DNA of 64,000 bases from Astrothelium macrocarpum (lineage: Eukaryota; Ascomycota; Dothideomycetes; Trypetheliales; Trypetheliaceae), in NCBI GenBank assembly GCA_021030915.1, contig JAGEMR010000069.1, positions 95,661 to 159,660 of the forward strand, in the 5' to 3' direction. Positions within the stretch are counted from its first letter, which is position 1. Each line of letters starts with the position of its first letter. The notes beneath the pieces were generated by a model. That model saw nothing but the letters and a program-made list of their open reading frames with translations. It was not told the DNA's origin and searched no databases. A program made the translations under genes and the position numbers. Positions 23,790 through 37,943 of this stretch are shown piece after piece.

Positions 23790-24213
23790 TGTTAAGACCA
23801 CCGAGAGGGACGCGTACGTCTGTGGTCACGAGAAACCACCTCTGGCTCATATGGCTCAAATCATGAGTCATGAGAGCCCACCTCTGGCTCATATGGCTCA
23901 AATCATGAACCATAAGAACCCACTTCTGATTCATATAATTTAAATCATAAACCATAAGAATTCATTTCTGAATCATATGATTCAAATTATGAACCAATTG
24001 AATATATAAATATATAAAAACGTGATAAAATCAATTTAGATTTTATTATATTCAAAATCATTTTTTAAATTAATTTTTAATAACGTTTTTAATAGAATTT
24101 TGAATTATTAAATTAATTATTATTTTTTATTAATTTAATTTTTTATTTATTTATTTTAAAAATCATTTTGATTTTAAATAGATTTGATTTTAAAAATATC
24201 TGAGATCATAATA
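23790..24213 (+). repeat. left LTR of the inner gypsy element with four 42-bp tandem units
   Basis: 424 bp, starts TGTTAAGACCACCGAGAGGG. From 23,836 to about 24,003 it contains four 42-bp units built on CTCTGGCTCATATGGCTC, progressively more AT-shifted from left to right. Confidence 0.88.
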
Positions 24214-27200
24214 TATTAAATATTTTTAAAATGAATTAATAAGAATAATTATAGAATAACGATAACGTATTTTAGACCGGAAAAATCCGATTTATATCAC
24301 GATTTAATGGAAAAATCAGAAAATCTAATAATTTTTATAAAAATCATTTTAAAATAAAAAATTGATTCAATATCATATAATTATGTTTTATATTTGAAAA
24401 TATTATTTCAAATAATCAATTCTTTTTTATAAATATATTTATAAAAAAAAAAATTTTTATTGAATCTGATTATATTTTATTAATTATATGAATGATATCA
24501 GAAATCAGATAATCAATAATATATTTCAGAATTTTAATATATTTAAAAAAGAAATTAATAAAATATTCAGAATATTTAATTAATAAATGATAATCGAATA
24601 AATCATTTTAAATATTAAATAAAAAATTTCTGCGATTGATTATATAATTAAATTCCAAAAATACGTTCAGTAAATTGAATGGAATAATGAAATATTTCAT
24701 TTCATATTTTATAGAAAATTCAAAAATAATATCAAGGACGAATTAATACATTATATGAATATCATAAATATTCTATTACGTTTAATAAAAATTATAATCA
24801 AATTAGACGATAAATTATATATAAGAATTCTAAAAAAAAAAAAAATTATAAATTAATCATTGGATGAAAAAATTCACGAATTTAAAATAATGATTATAAT
24901 AATCTGATGAATTTCAATTTTATCAAAAAAAAAAATAAAAAAAATAATATTTATTTTAAAAAAGAATTTCAAAATAAAAAATATTATTTTTATAAAAAAA
25001 AAGAAATATTTTATAAAAAATTATCAATTCAAATCGAATATAATATAATAAAAAATCGTAATTATGAAAAAAAAATTAATATGATTTTAATCGATAATTT
25101 AAATGAAAATATTCTGATAAAAAGAATTATTTAAAGAATATCCAATAAAAAAAACGAATGATAATTCGATCAATAAAATGATAATAAAAGAAATAATCAA
25201 TCTTCAATATCAAAGAATCTATAAGAAATATAAAAAAAAAGATGAATATATGAATTGTAGATCAATTAATAAAATAAATGAATTATATAAAAATGACCGG
25301 TTATAGAATTCATATTTCAATAATATATAAAAGAAATATTAAAATATTCAGATTATGAAAATTATTATATGATTAGAATATACATCATATATAATTATCC
25401 GATTCATACGATTATAATATAAATAATTCAAAAATAATTCAAAATTTTAATAGAATTGTTTATGAAAAATTTTAAAATATAAAAAAATATTTTATTTAAT
25501 ATTGGAAATTTAAATTATGAATATTTAATAAAATCAGAAAAATGTCGAGATAATGAATATTTAATATTAAAATATCAAAATTATTGAAAAATAAGAATTA
25601 ATATTTAATAAAAAAACGTTATTAATATTCAGAATTTAAAATATTCAAAATATAGAAAAATGAAATAATGATAATATTATAATAAAAATTATAAAAGATA
25701 TATAAAAAATCAATAATTAAAAGGAATCTTTGTAGACGAAAAAATGAAAAAAATAATATCCATATACGCGTTATTATTAAAGAAAAATATAAAATATATC
25801 TGAATGAATTTATCAATATAATTTATTTATGATTATTGGATACGAAATTATTTTCAGAAATAGATATTTATAAATGGAGAATATTCAGAATATAAAAAAA
25901 TATATTATTATCAATATAAAGACGAAAATTGCGAAATTCATACGGTAAAAAAATTAATAAAATACAAATAAAATTTATAAATAAACTGCAATTTTATTAT
26001 TTATTATATATATTGAAGATAGAAAGGGGAATATATATTGATTAATCAATAATCCTATAAAAATAAAAAAAATTATTCATATTATAATAATAATGATATA
26101 ATTCAATATTCATTAAATTCTATAAAATAAATAATAATCAGAATATATAAAATATAAGAAAATGATTTAGATTTTATATATAAAATATGTATATAGATCT
26201 AAATATTATTCAAATATCCAATCATTTATTATATATTATTATTTTATTAATAAAAAATAAAATTACGGTATTAATCAATTCAGATATAAATAGGAATTTT
26301 TTATTAAAATTTTTCGAAAAAAATTGAATTTATCAAAAAGACCAAAAAATAAAAAATATATAATACGAATAATAATAAAATAAAAAATGCCAGAAATTAG
26401 AAAAAATTTTTAAAAAATATAATCATTAATTATATTTAATATCATTATTATGATTAGATATAAAATCGTATTAGAATTATCATAATTATAATAATATAAT
26501 CCAATAATTAATTGAAAATCAGAAGAATTGAAAATAGATAAATATAATTATGGGAATATATCAGAATCTTCATGTTTAAATATAATGAAAAATGAGATAA
26601 ATGATTATTTTATATAAATCATTTTAAAAAATAAGATCTCTATCATGATAGATTCGGATATAGCGGATATTCCAATAGAATAAAAAGGTCAAAAAATTAA
26701 TAATTTGAAAATTATTTTAATAATTTCCAGAATTCTTTTGAAATATAAATAATGGACACATTTTTTTTAAAAAAGAATTAGATATTAAAATATTATTTAA
26801 ATATCAATTATGGAATTATGAAATAAAATTTCTCATAAAAAAATAATTTATATTCAGATTTATATATATATTATTCAATAAAAAATTTGAAATATTAAAA
26901 GAATATTTAAATAAAAATTTAAAGAAAGATTTTATTAAAAAATTAAAATCATTGATAAAATATCCGATTTTTTTCGTATCAAAAAAAGATGAAAATCTAT
27001 GATTTTATATTAATTATAAACAATTCAATAAAATAATAATAAACAACCGATATTTATTATTAAATATAATTGAATTATAAAATAAATTTTCAAATGTATA
27101 ATAATTTATCAAATTGGATTTATTAAAAATTTATAATTTTATTAAAATGAAAGAAAATGAAAAATGGAAAATAATGTTTCGGATAAAATATAGATATTTT

Positions 27201-30200
27201 GAATATTTTATTATATCATTCGGATTTACGAATATATCAGCCAATTATCAAATATTTATTAATAATATATTATGATTATATTTTGATAAATTCATCATAA
27301 TTTATCTGAATAATATTCTCATTTATTTAAAAATAAAAGAAGAATATATACGATATATTTAATAAATATTTTCAGAATTTGAAAAATAAAATTTACGATT
27401 AAAATTATTAAAATACGAATTTTGGATAAAAAAAATCAATTTTTTAGATTATATAATTAGAATAGAAATAATTCAGATCAATTCAGATAAAATGAAATCA
27501 ATTAAAAAATAATCGGAATTAAAAAATATAAAAAATATCCAATTCTTTTTAAAATTTATTAATTATAATTAAAAATTCATTAAAAAATATTTTTTTAAAA
27601 TATAATCATTGACAGAATTAATAAAAAACAAAAGAATATTTATTTTCGAAAAAAACAAAAAAAAAATATTTAAAATATTTAAAAAAAATAATTTATAAAA
27701 ATTCATATTAAAAACGATTGAATTATCAGAATTAATATAAATTGAAATTGATATATTTAATTTAATAATAAAAATATATTTACGATAATAAATATAAAAT
27801 GAAAAATGATATCTGATAGAATATTATTCAAAAAAATTCTCAGAAATAAAATAAAATTATGATATTTATAATAAAAAATTTTTTATTATAATTATTACGT
27901 TATAATATTGAAGGATTTATATTGAAAGATTATCATTTTTAAAAATTTTTATTAATTATAAAAATTTTATTTATTTTATTATAATTAAATAATTGAACCG
28001 ACAATAAATTAAATAATTAAAATTTTTTAAATAATATAAATTCATTATCAAATATATATCAAAAAAGAATAATTTAAAAACCGATATATTGAATTGAAAA
28101 TCGGATTATATAATAAAAAAAAATTAATAATCAGATGATTTTTTAAATTAATAAAAATGATATATTATCAGAAAATTATAAAAAAATAAATATAATTCTA
28201 ATCATTTTTGAAAAAAAAAAACCAATTGGATGAAAAATCATAATTTCGTAAAAACGAATCAGAAAAATTATTTAAAAATATTATAATGAATTATTTTATA
28301 AATATTCAAAAATTGTATAAATTATAAAAAATATTTGAAAAAATTGCCATTTCGAACGAATGAAAGAAAAAATCCAGAATTATATCATTAAATATGAATT
28401 TTATTAGAAAAATAAATATAATATTTAAATAAAAAGAAAAATGATTATATCAATCGAATCATTAAATAAATTATTTGAATAAATTATAATGGATTTTATA
28501 ATAAATTTATCAAATTCAGAAAATTTAATAATAGAATTCAAATATGATATTATCATAATTATTATGGATAAATTAATGAAATATATCATTATTGAATAAT
28601 TCAAAAAGATATATAAAATAATTTATATAATCGAATTATTATTCCAGAAATTAATCAAATATTTTAAAATATCAGTCAATATCATTTCAGATCGAGATCG
28701 AAGATTTATTTCAATCTATTAAAATATCATTTTAAAAAAAATTAGAATTAAATTAAAAATATTCATAATATATTATAAAAAAATAGACGGATAAATGAAA
28801 TATATAAATCAAATATTAGAATAATATTTAAAATATTATATTAATAAAAAATAAAATAATTAGATATTATTATTATTTATAATATAATTAATATTAAATT
28901 AGAGAATATTTATAATTACGTAAAAAATATCAATAAAATATATTTTAGATTCATCAATAAAAATCAAAAAAAGATTAAAAAAAATAATATTTTTAAATCA
29001 AATACAGAAAAATATATAAAAAAAATTGGAAATCTTGATTGAAATAAAAAAAAATATTAAAAAAAAGAATAATTAATAATTTATCAAAGATATTAAAATC
29101 AATATATTCGGAAAAAATACGTCTCAATTAAAAAAAAAAGATAAAATATATTTATTTATCAAAAATTTTAAAAATAAATTATCAATTAAAAAATTCAGAT
29201 TAATCAAAATCAGATCATTTTTAATCCAAAAATGAAAAAATCTGATAAATTTCAAATTCGAATTATTATTAGATATAAAAATATATCCTATTTTTCATAT
29301 ATTTTTATTATAATTAATAGATCCAACAATATTATATCAAATTATATTCTATTTTTAAAAAAAAAAAGAATGAATTCAAAATAAAAAAAATATTTGATTA
29401 TCAAAATTATTCATATTTAATCAAATAGAAGGAATATCTGAATTCAGAAAATACATAAGAAATAATAAATATTCTGAAAAAATATCAATAAAAAATTAAA
29501 AAATTTTATAAAAAAAAAAGAATTATGATATATGAAATCAGATTAATCTTTTTTTTTCAAATAATCATAATATTTCATAATAAACGAAAATATCGATGAT
29601 TATTTTTAAATAATCACAGAATAAAGGATTTATTTGGAAAAATCATCAATAATTTTTTGAACGAAATCATTCAAAAAATTCAAAAAAAAAAAACCAAAAA
29701 TGATATATCAAAATCAGGAATTTCGAAAATCTCGTCTGTCACATTCTATCGTATAAGATTTATTATCTTATTAATATAAATTTTTTCAATATTTTGCACT
29801 TTTTAAATAATAAGATTTTGTTATTGATAACGTAATAAATTCATTTACGAATTCAAACGAATTATTCGTATTGTAATCTTTTATTACATTTTAATATTTT
29901 TTTGTATTTTATTCCATAATTGATTCATTTGGATATTAATCTTTTCAAATGTTTTATCCGAAATAATCAGATCATATGATACCGCCTTAATAACATATTC
30001 TATACATTTCTTCAAATTCTGAATTAGATAATAAATTTTATCATTCTGAATATAATTTCAATAAAGACGTATTATAAGAAAAATAAAAGAAAATTTTAAC
30101 AAATATTCTTCTCAACGAATAGAGAAATATTGAGAACGAGTCTTGATAATGCGAGAAGAAGAAGTCATGATGATCTGAAATACGTCATCAAAATATATAA

Positions 30201-30235
30201 ATATTTGAGATCATGTGTCTGGAAGGGAGGAGTAG

Positions 30236-30575
30236 TGTTAAGACCATCGAAAGGGACGCGTACGTCTGTGGTCACGAGAAACCACCTCTGGCTTATATGA
30301 CTCAAATCATGAATTATAAAAACCCACTTCTGGCTTATATGGTTCAAATTGTGAGTCAATTGAATATATAAATATATAAAAACGCGATAAAACCAGTTTA
30401 GGCCTCATTATATTCAAAGTCATTTTTTAAATTAGTCTTTGATAACGTTTTCAGTAGAATTTTGAATTATCAAATCAATCATTATTTCTTGTTAATTCAG
30501 TCCTTTATCGACTCATTTCAGAAGCCACCTTGATCCCAAGTAGACTTGACCTCAAGAATACCTGAGATCATAACA
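30236..30575 (+). repeat. right LTR of the inner gypsy element with two 42-bp tandem units
   Basis: 340 bp, starts TGTTAAGACCATCGAAAGGG, ends ATCATAACA. Shorter than its partner by exactly 84 bp, that is two 42-bp units. The GC islands at both ends have largely escaped mutation. Confidence 0.88.
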
Positions 30576-31960
30576 GATATTCAGATCAAGAAGATTATTA
30601 TATAATTAGAATATATATTATATCTAATTATTCAATTCATACGATTATAATATAAATAAATCGAAAATAATTTGAGATTTTGATAGAATTATTTACGAAA
30701 AATTTCGAGATATAGAAGAATATTTCGTTTGATATCAAAAATTCAGATCATAAAAGATTAATGAAATTAGAAGAATATCGAAATAATGAATATTCAATAT
30801 GAAAATATTGAGATTATCAAAAAATAAGAATTAATATTTGATAAAAAAATGTCATCAATATCCAAAATTCAAAATATTTAAAATATAAAAAAATACGATA
30901 ATAATAATATTATGATAAGAATTATAAAAGATATATCGAAAATCAATAATTAAGAGGAATTCTTATAGACGAAGAAATGGAAGAAATAATATTTATATAT
31001 ACATTATTATTAAAAAAAAATATAGAATATATCCGAATGAATCTATTAATATAATCTATTTATGATTATTGGATATAGAATTATTTTCAGAAATAAATAT
31101 TCGTAAACGGGAAATATTTAAGATATAAAAAAATATATTATTATTAATATGAAAATGAAAATTACGAGATTCATATGATAAAAAAATTCGAATAATACGA
31201 AAAAGATTCATAAATAAATTGTAATTTTATCATTTATTATATATACTGGAAATAGAAAGAAGAATATATATTGATTAATGAATGATTCTATAAAAACAAG
31301 GAAAATTATTCATATCATAATAATAACGGTATAATTCAATAATTATCAAATTTCATAAAATAAATAATGATTAAAATATATGAAATATAGAAAAATGATT
31401 TAAATTTTACGTATAGAATATATATATAGATTTAAATATTATTCAGATATTCAATCATTTATTATATATTATTATTTTATTGATAAAAAATAAAATTATG
31501 ATATTAATCGATTCAAATATAAATGAAAATTTTTTATCAGAAAAATTTTAAAAATTATTGAATTTATCAAAAAGATTAAAAGATAAAAAATATATGATAT
31601 AAATAATAATAGAATAAAAAATGCCAAAAATAGGAGAAATTTTTCAGAAAATTCAATTATTAATTATATTTGTCATAAAATATATCGAAGAAATTATATT
31701 CGATATCATTATTATGGCCAGATATGATATTATATTAGAATTATTATAATTATAATAATATAATTTAATGATTAATTGGAAATTAAAAGAATTGGAAATG
31801 GATAAATATAAATATAGAATTATATCAGAATTTTCGTATTCAGATATAATAAAAGATAAGATGAATGATTATTTTATATAAATCATTTTGAAAAACGAAA
31901 TTTTTATTAAGACAGATTCGGATATAACAGATATTCTGATAGAATAAGAAAATCAAAGAA

Positions 31961-32050
31961 TTAATAATTTGGAAATTAATTCAATAATTTGGAAATTAAT
32001 TCAATAATTTGGAAATTAATTCAATAATTTGGAAATTAATTCAATAATTT
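31961..32050. repeat. 20-bp tandem repeat inside the RIPed outer gypsy element
   Basis: Unit TTCAATAATTTGGAAATTAA, about four identical copies in a row. The corresponding region of the inner gypsy element (near 26,700-26,730) has a single copy, so the expansion is local. Confidence 0.9.
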
Positions 32051-35000
32051 CCGGAATTTTTTTGAAATATAAAAAATGGATATATTTTTTTAAAAAAAAA
32101 ATTAAATATTAAAATATTATTTAAATATTAATCATAAAATCATAAAATAAAATTTTTTATGAAAAAATAATTTATATTTCGGTTTATTTATATATTATTC
32201 AATAAAAAATTTAAAATATTAAAAAAATATTTGAATAAAAATTTTAAGAAAAATTTTATCAAAAAATCAGAATTATTTATAGAATATCCGATTCTTTTTA
32301 TATCAAAGAAAAATGAAAATCTACGATTTTATATTAATTATAAATAATTTAATAAAATAATAATAAAAAATCGATATTTGTTATTAAATATAATTGAATT
32401 ATAAAATAGATTTTTAGATATATAATGATTTATTAAATTGGATTTATTAAAAATCTATAATTTCATCAGAATAAAAGAAGACGAAGAATGGAAAATAACG
32501 TTTCGAATAAGATATGGATATTTTGAATATTTCATTATATTGTTCGAATTCATAAATGTATTAACCAGTTATTAAATATTTATTAATAACATTCTACGAT
32601 CATATTTTAATAGATTTGTCATAATTTATTTAAATAATATTCTGATCTATTCAAAAATAAAAAAAGAATATATATAATATGTCAAATAAATATTTTCAGA
32701 ATTTGAAAAATGGAATTTACGATTAAAATTATCAAAATACGAATTTTGGATAAAGAAAATCAATTTTTTAAATTATATAATCGGAATAAGAATAATCTAA
32801 ATCAATTCAAATAAAATGAAATTAATTAAAAAATGATCAGAATTAAAAAATGATCAGAATTAAAAAATGTAAAAAATATTCAATTCTTTTTAGAATTTAT
32901 TAATTATAATTAAAGATTTATTAAAAAATATTCTTTTAAAATATAATTTCTGATGGAATTAGTCAAAAATGGAAAGATATTTAATTTCGAAAAAAATGAA
33001 AAAAAAATATTTAAAATATTTAAAAAAAATTATTTTTAAAATCTCATATTAAAAATCATTAAATTATCAGAATTGATATAAATCAAAATTGATATATCCG
33101 ATTTAATAATAAGAATATGTTTATGATAATAAATATCGGATGAAAAATGATATTCAATAAAATATTATTTCAAAAAATTCTCAAAATCAGAATAGAATTA
33201 TAATATTCATGATAAAAAATTTTTTATCATAATTATTATATTATAATATTAAAGAGTCTATATTGAAGGATCATTATTTTTGGAAATTTTTATAAATTAT
33301 AAAAATTTTGTCTATTTTATAATAATCAAATAATTGAATTGATAATAGATTAAATGATCAGAATTTTTAAAATAATATAAATTTGTCATTAAATATATAT
33401 CAGAAAAGAATAATTTAAGAATTAATATTTTAAATTGAAAATCAGATTATATGATCAAAAAAATTAATAATCAGATCATTTTTCAGATTAATAAAAATAA
33501 TATATTATCAAAAAATTGTAAAAAAATTAATATAATTCTTATCGTTTTTAAAAAAAAAATATTATCTGAATAAAAAATCAGAATTTTATAAAAAAGAATT
33601 AAAAAAATTATTCAGAAATTTTATGATAAATTATTTTATGAATATTCAGAAATTATATAAATTATAAAAAATATTTGAAAAAATTGCCATTTCAAATGAA
33701 TGAAAAAAAATATCCAAAATTATATCGTTAAATATGAATATTATCAAAAAAATAAATATAATATATAAATTAAAAAAGAAATGGTTATATTAATAGAATT
33801 ATTAAACGGATTATTTAAATAAATTATTATGGATTTTATAACGAATTTATCAGAATCAGAAGATCTAATAATAAAATTAAAATATGATATAATTATGATT
33901 ATTATAAATAAATTAACGAAATATATCATCATTAAATAATTCAAAAAGATATATAAAATAATTTATATAACCGAATTGATATTTCAAAAATTAATAAAAT
34001 ATTTTGGAATTCCAATAAATATTATATCTGATAAAGATTAAAGGTTTATATCAGTATATTGGAGAATAATTCTAATATAATTCGGGATTAAATTAAAGAT
34101 GTTCACGATATATCATAAGAAAATAAATGATCAGATAGAATGAATAAATCAAATTCTGAAATAATATTTAAAATATTATATTAATAATCAATAAAATAAT
34201 TAGATATCATTTTTATTTATGATATAATTAATATTAAATTAAAGGATATTTATAATCATAAAAAAGATATTAATGGAATGCATTTTAAAATAATTAATAA
34301 AAGAATTGGAAAAATAAGATAAAAAGGCATTTTCGGATCAGATATAAAGGAACGCGTAATAAAAATTAAAAATTTTGATCGAAATAAAAAAAAATATTAA
34401 AAAATTTAATAAAAGAATAAAAAATAAGAATAAAAGGGTCAATATATTCAAAAAAAAAAATGGACCTCAATTAAAAAAGAGGAATAAAATATATTTGTTT
34501 ATCAAAAATTTTAAAAGCAAATTATTAATAAAAAAATTTGGATTAATCAAAATCGGATCATTTCTGATATAAGAATAAAAAGGACTGATGAATTTTAAAT
34601 TGAAATTATTAATAGATATCAAAATATATTTGGTGTTTTATATATTTTTATTATAATCAATAAATTCAATAATATTATATCAAGAAATATTTTATTTTAA
34701 ATCAGAAAAAGAAAATAAATTTGAAATTGAAAGAATAATAGATCTTCATAATTATAAATATTTAATAAAATAAAAAGAATATTCATTTTTAGATAATATA
34801 TAAAAAATTGCAAAAATTTTAAAAAATTATCAAAAAAAGATAAAAGAATATTATAAGAAAAATTTATTATTCTAGGAATTAGAAAATCTCAGAATTTAAC
34901 GGTTTGTTAAATAATATATCATTTATTTGGATAAATGAATTTTAAATAAAAGAAAAGAGATTAATGATGATATCTGTCATAAAATAATTTTCTTTTATTT

Positions 35001-35419
35001 TATTTTATAATAAATCAAATTTATATTCTATTTTCATTTTTACACGTTTTTTGATTTGATGAAGAATCTTTTTATTTTTTAATAAACGAATCAATATTTA
35101 TATCAATTCTTTTTCATCATTTTCAATATATTTTCGGTATTTTTTATGGGTTTTATTCAAAAACGATCATAAAAGATTTATATATTTACGATCATTTTTG
35201 ATATATTCGGAATATTTCAAATGAGAATTTATTATGATATAAATAAATTTTTATAATAAATAGTGATCGCAGGAAATAGAGATTGAAGAATTAAAATGGG
35301 AAATTTCTGATATAAGATAACGACGGTCGGAAAAAAAACGGAAAAATATTTTTAAAAAAATTCATAAAAATCAGCGAATTTATAATACGTGAGGATATAT
35401 GATTAAAAAAGGGGGATAA

Positions 35420-35784
35420 TATTACGATTTTATGATCATGTGGATATATTTTATCAGAAAGTAATCAATCAATATGATATTTAAAGGGATTATTTATATA
35501 ATTCTGAATGAGTATTATCCGATTCACGATAAGGTTCATTAGATTGAATGTGAGGATCATAATGATATTGGTGAATAATTAAATATATAGAAATATTACG
35601 AAATTATTATGATCTCATCGTATTCAAAATCATTCTTTAAATTAATCTTTAATAACGTTTTTAGTAGAATTTTGAATTATCAAATAATCATTATTTCTTA
35701 TTAATTCTGTCCTTTATCGACTCATTTCAGAAGCCACTTTGATCCCAAGTAGACTTGACACCAAGGATACCTGAGATCATAACA
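35420..35784 (+). repeat. right LTR of the outer gypsy element
   Basis: 365 bp, same length as its partner. In the first 118 bp every difference from the left LTR is a C-to-T or G-to-A transition in this copy. It ends ATCATAACA. Confidence 0.9.
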
Positions 35785-36296
35785 ATAATAAATAATCAAA
35801 TAATCTAATTTTATTAAAAAGCGAATCTTTATCCATCAAAAAAATTCTTTGATATCAATTATTAAAATTATAGATCAAATAATGAAAAATATATAAATAA
35901 TGACGTATATAATTATTCTTTTGATTGAATAGATGTATATTCTTTAAAAAGCAAATATAATATTTGTAAAACGTCGGAAGGCCAAAAAATTATATATATA
36001 ATTTGGAGGAACATTTAATATAAATGAATCTATAAAATTATTAATTGAAAAAAGTTCTAATAAATGATATATATCTGATAAAGACGAAAATGGTGATTCA
36101 TCAAAAAAGATAATAATAATTTTATGACGATATAATAATTACGGTATAATTGGACATAATACGCGTATTTGTGATAAAAATATAGAAATAGATACAAAAT
36201 CAGAATCCGATGAAAAATGAATAAATTTAATAGTGTTATATTGTGTATTGATATTGATGGGGTGTACGATGCGGATTTTGACCGACTGACTGATAT

Positions 36297-36673
36297 TGTT
36301 ACGATCCTAGGTCTCCTTGGGGTCAAGTCTACTTAGGATCGAGGTGGCTTCTGAAATGAGTCGGTGAGGACTGAACTAGCAAGAAATGATGTGGTTTCGT
36401 AATTCAAAATTCTACTGAAAACGCTATCAAAGACTAATTTAGAGAATGGCTTTGAATACAACGAGCCAAGACGGGTTCTGTTGCGTTCCTATATATTTGA
36501 CAGCTCTTCTGGCTCATGATGTGAGCCTTATGAGCCAAAAATGGGTTCTTCTGGTTCATGATGTGAATCCTATGAATCAAAGATGGGTTCTTCTGGCTCA
36601 TGGTGTGAACCCTATGAGCCAAAGGTGGGATGGGTACACAAATGTGTATACGGCCCTCTCAGTAATCATAATA
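36297..36673 (-). repeat. 3' LTR (left) of the reverse gypsy element, three 42-bp units
   Basis: 377 bp, largely GC-normal. Contains three 42-bp units built on TCTTCTGGCTCATGATGTGA. Shares its other half (AATTCAAAATTCTACTGAAA and onward) with the LTRs of the two plus-strand gypsy elements. Confidence 0.87.
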
Positions 36674-37943
36674 TTATCCCCTTCTTTTCCTGACACGTGA
36701 TTTCATGTGTTTATATATTATAATGACGTATCCTTAAGATCATCATAATTCCCTCATTTCGTATTTCTAAATCCCATTCTTTCTTTTTCTCCGTTCATCA
36801 TATATAATGTTTATTGAAATTATTCTTTATTTCTTTCGTTATACGTTCTTATCATAATTATATTTAAAATGATCATTTTTATCATCTGATTCAAAATTCG
36901 GAAAAATATACTAAATATATAAAAAGAATTATTTTTTATAATTTAATCATTTTAAATCGGATATTTAAAAAAATTAATATTTAAATAAATTAATTATAAA
37001 ATAAAATATAAAAAAATATCTGAATATAATAAAAAATTATAATATGAATCATTCATTTAAATTCGTAAATAAATTTATTATATTAAAAATAATAAAATCT
37101 TATTATATAAAAAATATAAAATATAAAAAAAATTCGTATTAATGAAATAGCAAATTTTATATAATAAAATATGACGAATGAAATTTTCAAAATTCCGGAT
37201 TTTGATATATTATTTTTAAATTTTTTATTAAATTATTTTAATGATAATATTTTAAAAATCGTTAATAATTCTTTTAAATGATTAAAAATATTTTAAAAAA
37301 AAAGATTAATTTAATTTTTTATAATATATTTTTTTTCGTTTATTAAATTTTTTAATTTTTTATTGATAATTTTTTAAATTTTTTAATATTTTTTATATAT
37401 TTTTCGAATTTGGATATTTTTTTTATTTAATCAAATATAATTCATCATAATAATCAAATATTTTTTTTATTTTAAATTTATTTTTCTTTTTTAATTTAAA
37501 ATAGAATATTTTTTAATATAATATTATTATATTTATTAATTAGAATAGAAATATATAAAATATTGAATGGATTTTAACGTCTAATAATAATTTTAATTTA
37601 TAATTTATCAGTCCTTTTTATTCTTATATCAGAAATGATCTAATTTTAACTGATTCCAATTTTTTTATTGATAATTTATTTTTAAAATTTTTGATAAATA
37701 AATATATTTTATTCTTCTTTTTTAATTAAAATTCATTTTTTTTAAAAATGTTAATTCTTTTTTTTTTTTTATTTCTGATTAATATTTATTAATTAATTTT
37801 TTCGATATTTTTTTATATTTATATCAAAATTTTTAATTTTTATATCATATTTTATTATATTCAATCTAAAAATATTTCCATTTTTTATTTAATCTGATTT
37901 TTATTATTTTAATTTAAAATATATTTTATTAATATTTTTTATA

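Larger units (their letters stand above)
23790..30575 (+). mobile_element. Ty3/gypsy LTR retrotransposon (inner), 6,786 bp
   Basis: Inserted in the gag region of the outer element with the duplication GATAT (23,785-23,789; 30,576-30,580). LTRs 23,790-24,213 and 30,236-30,575. The polypurine tract GGAAGGGAGGAGTAG sits just before the right LTR. Internal remnants: zinc-knuckle trace at about 24,977-25,022, RT active-site region IIYLNNILIYLK near 27,297-27,332, RNase H and chromatin-distal integrase traces, and integrase SDRDRRF near 28,690 with the following region. The order RT before integrase identifies Ty3/gypsy. Heavily RIPed, no open frame. Confidence 0.9.
22289..35784 (+). mobile_element. 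Ty3/gypsy LTR retrotransposon (outer), itself interrupted
   Basis: Two 365-bp LTRs (22,289-22,653 and 35,420-35,784), flanked by the 5-bp duplication ATAAT (22,284-22,288; 35,785-35,789). A polypurine tract (AAAAAAGGGGGATAA) precedes the right LTR. Internal remnants in gypsy order: gag with a zinc-knuckle trace near 23,410-23,485 (KYYFYEKKEYFTKNC), then after the nested element (resuming at 30,581) protease/RT with IIYLNNILIYSK near 32,621-32,656 and integrase near 34,020-34,070. All frames are full of stops. Net length without the nested copy is about 6.7 kb. Confidence 0.9.
20947..36296 (+). mobile_element. RIPed pogo/Fot1-type transposon split by nested retrotransposons
   Basis: Left terminus at 20,947 (ACGTGGTTCACCATTCAGCC) after TA. 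The element is interrupted at 22,288 by a gypsy retrotransposon and resumes at 35,790. It ends at 36,296 inside its right terminal repeat (GACCGACTGACTGATAT), so about 26 terminal bases are missing. Without the insert its two parts total 1,849 bp, matching the 1,873-bp sister copy at 37,944 (opposite orientation). Plus-strand frame 20,949-21,164 is the transposase N-terminus (helix-turn-helix NLNQRVIMKYYNIS); further DDE fragments with stops follow to about 22,280. Confidence 0.85.

Noticed and set aside
23836..24003. Regularly spaced 42-bp repeats that might suggest a CRISPR-like array.
   Set aside because: They are contiguous tandem units without spacers, inside a retrotransposon LTR of a eukaryote.
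24907..25134. Open frame of 75 codons in the AT-rich block.
   Set aside because: Lys/Asn/Ile-rich remnant of the gag zinc-knuckle region of the inner gypsy element, not a gene.
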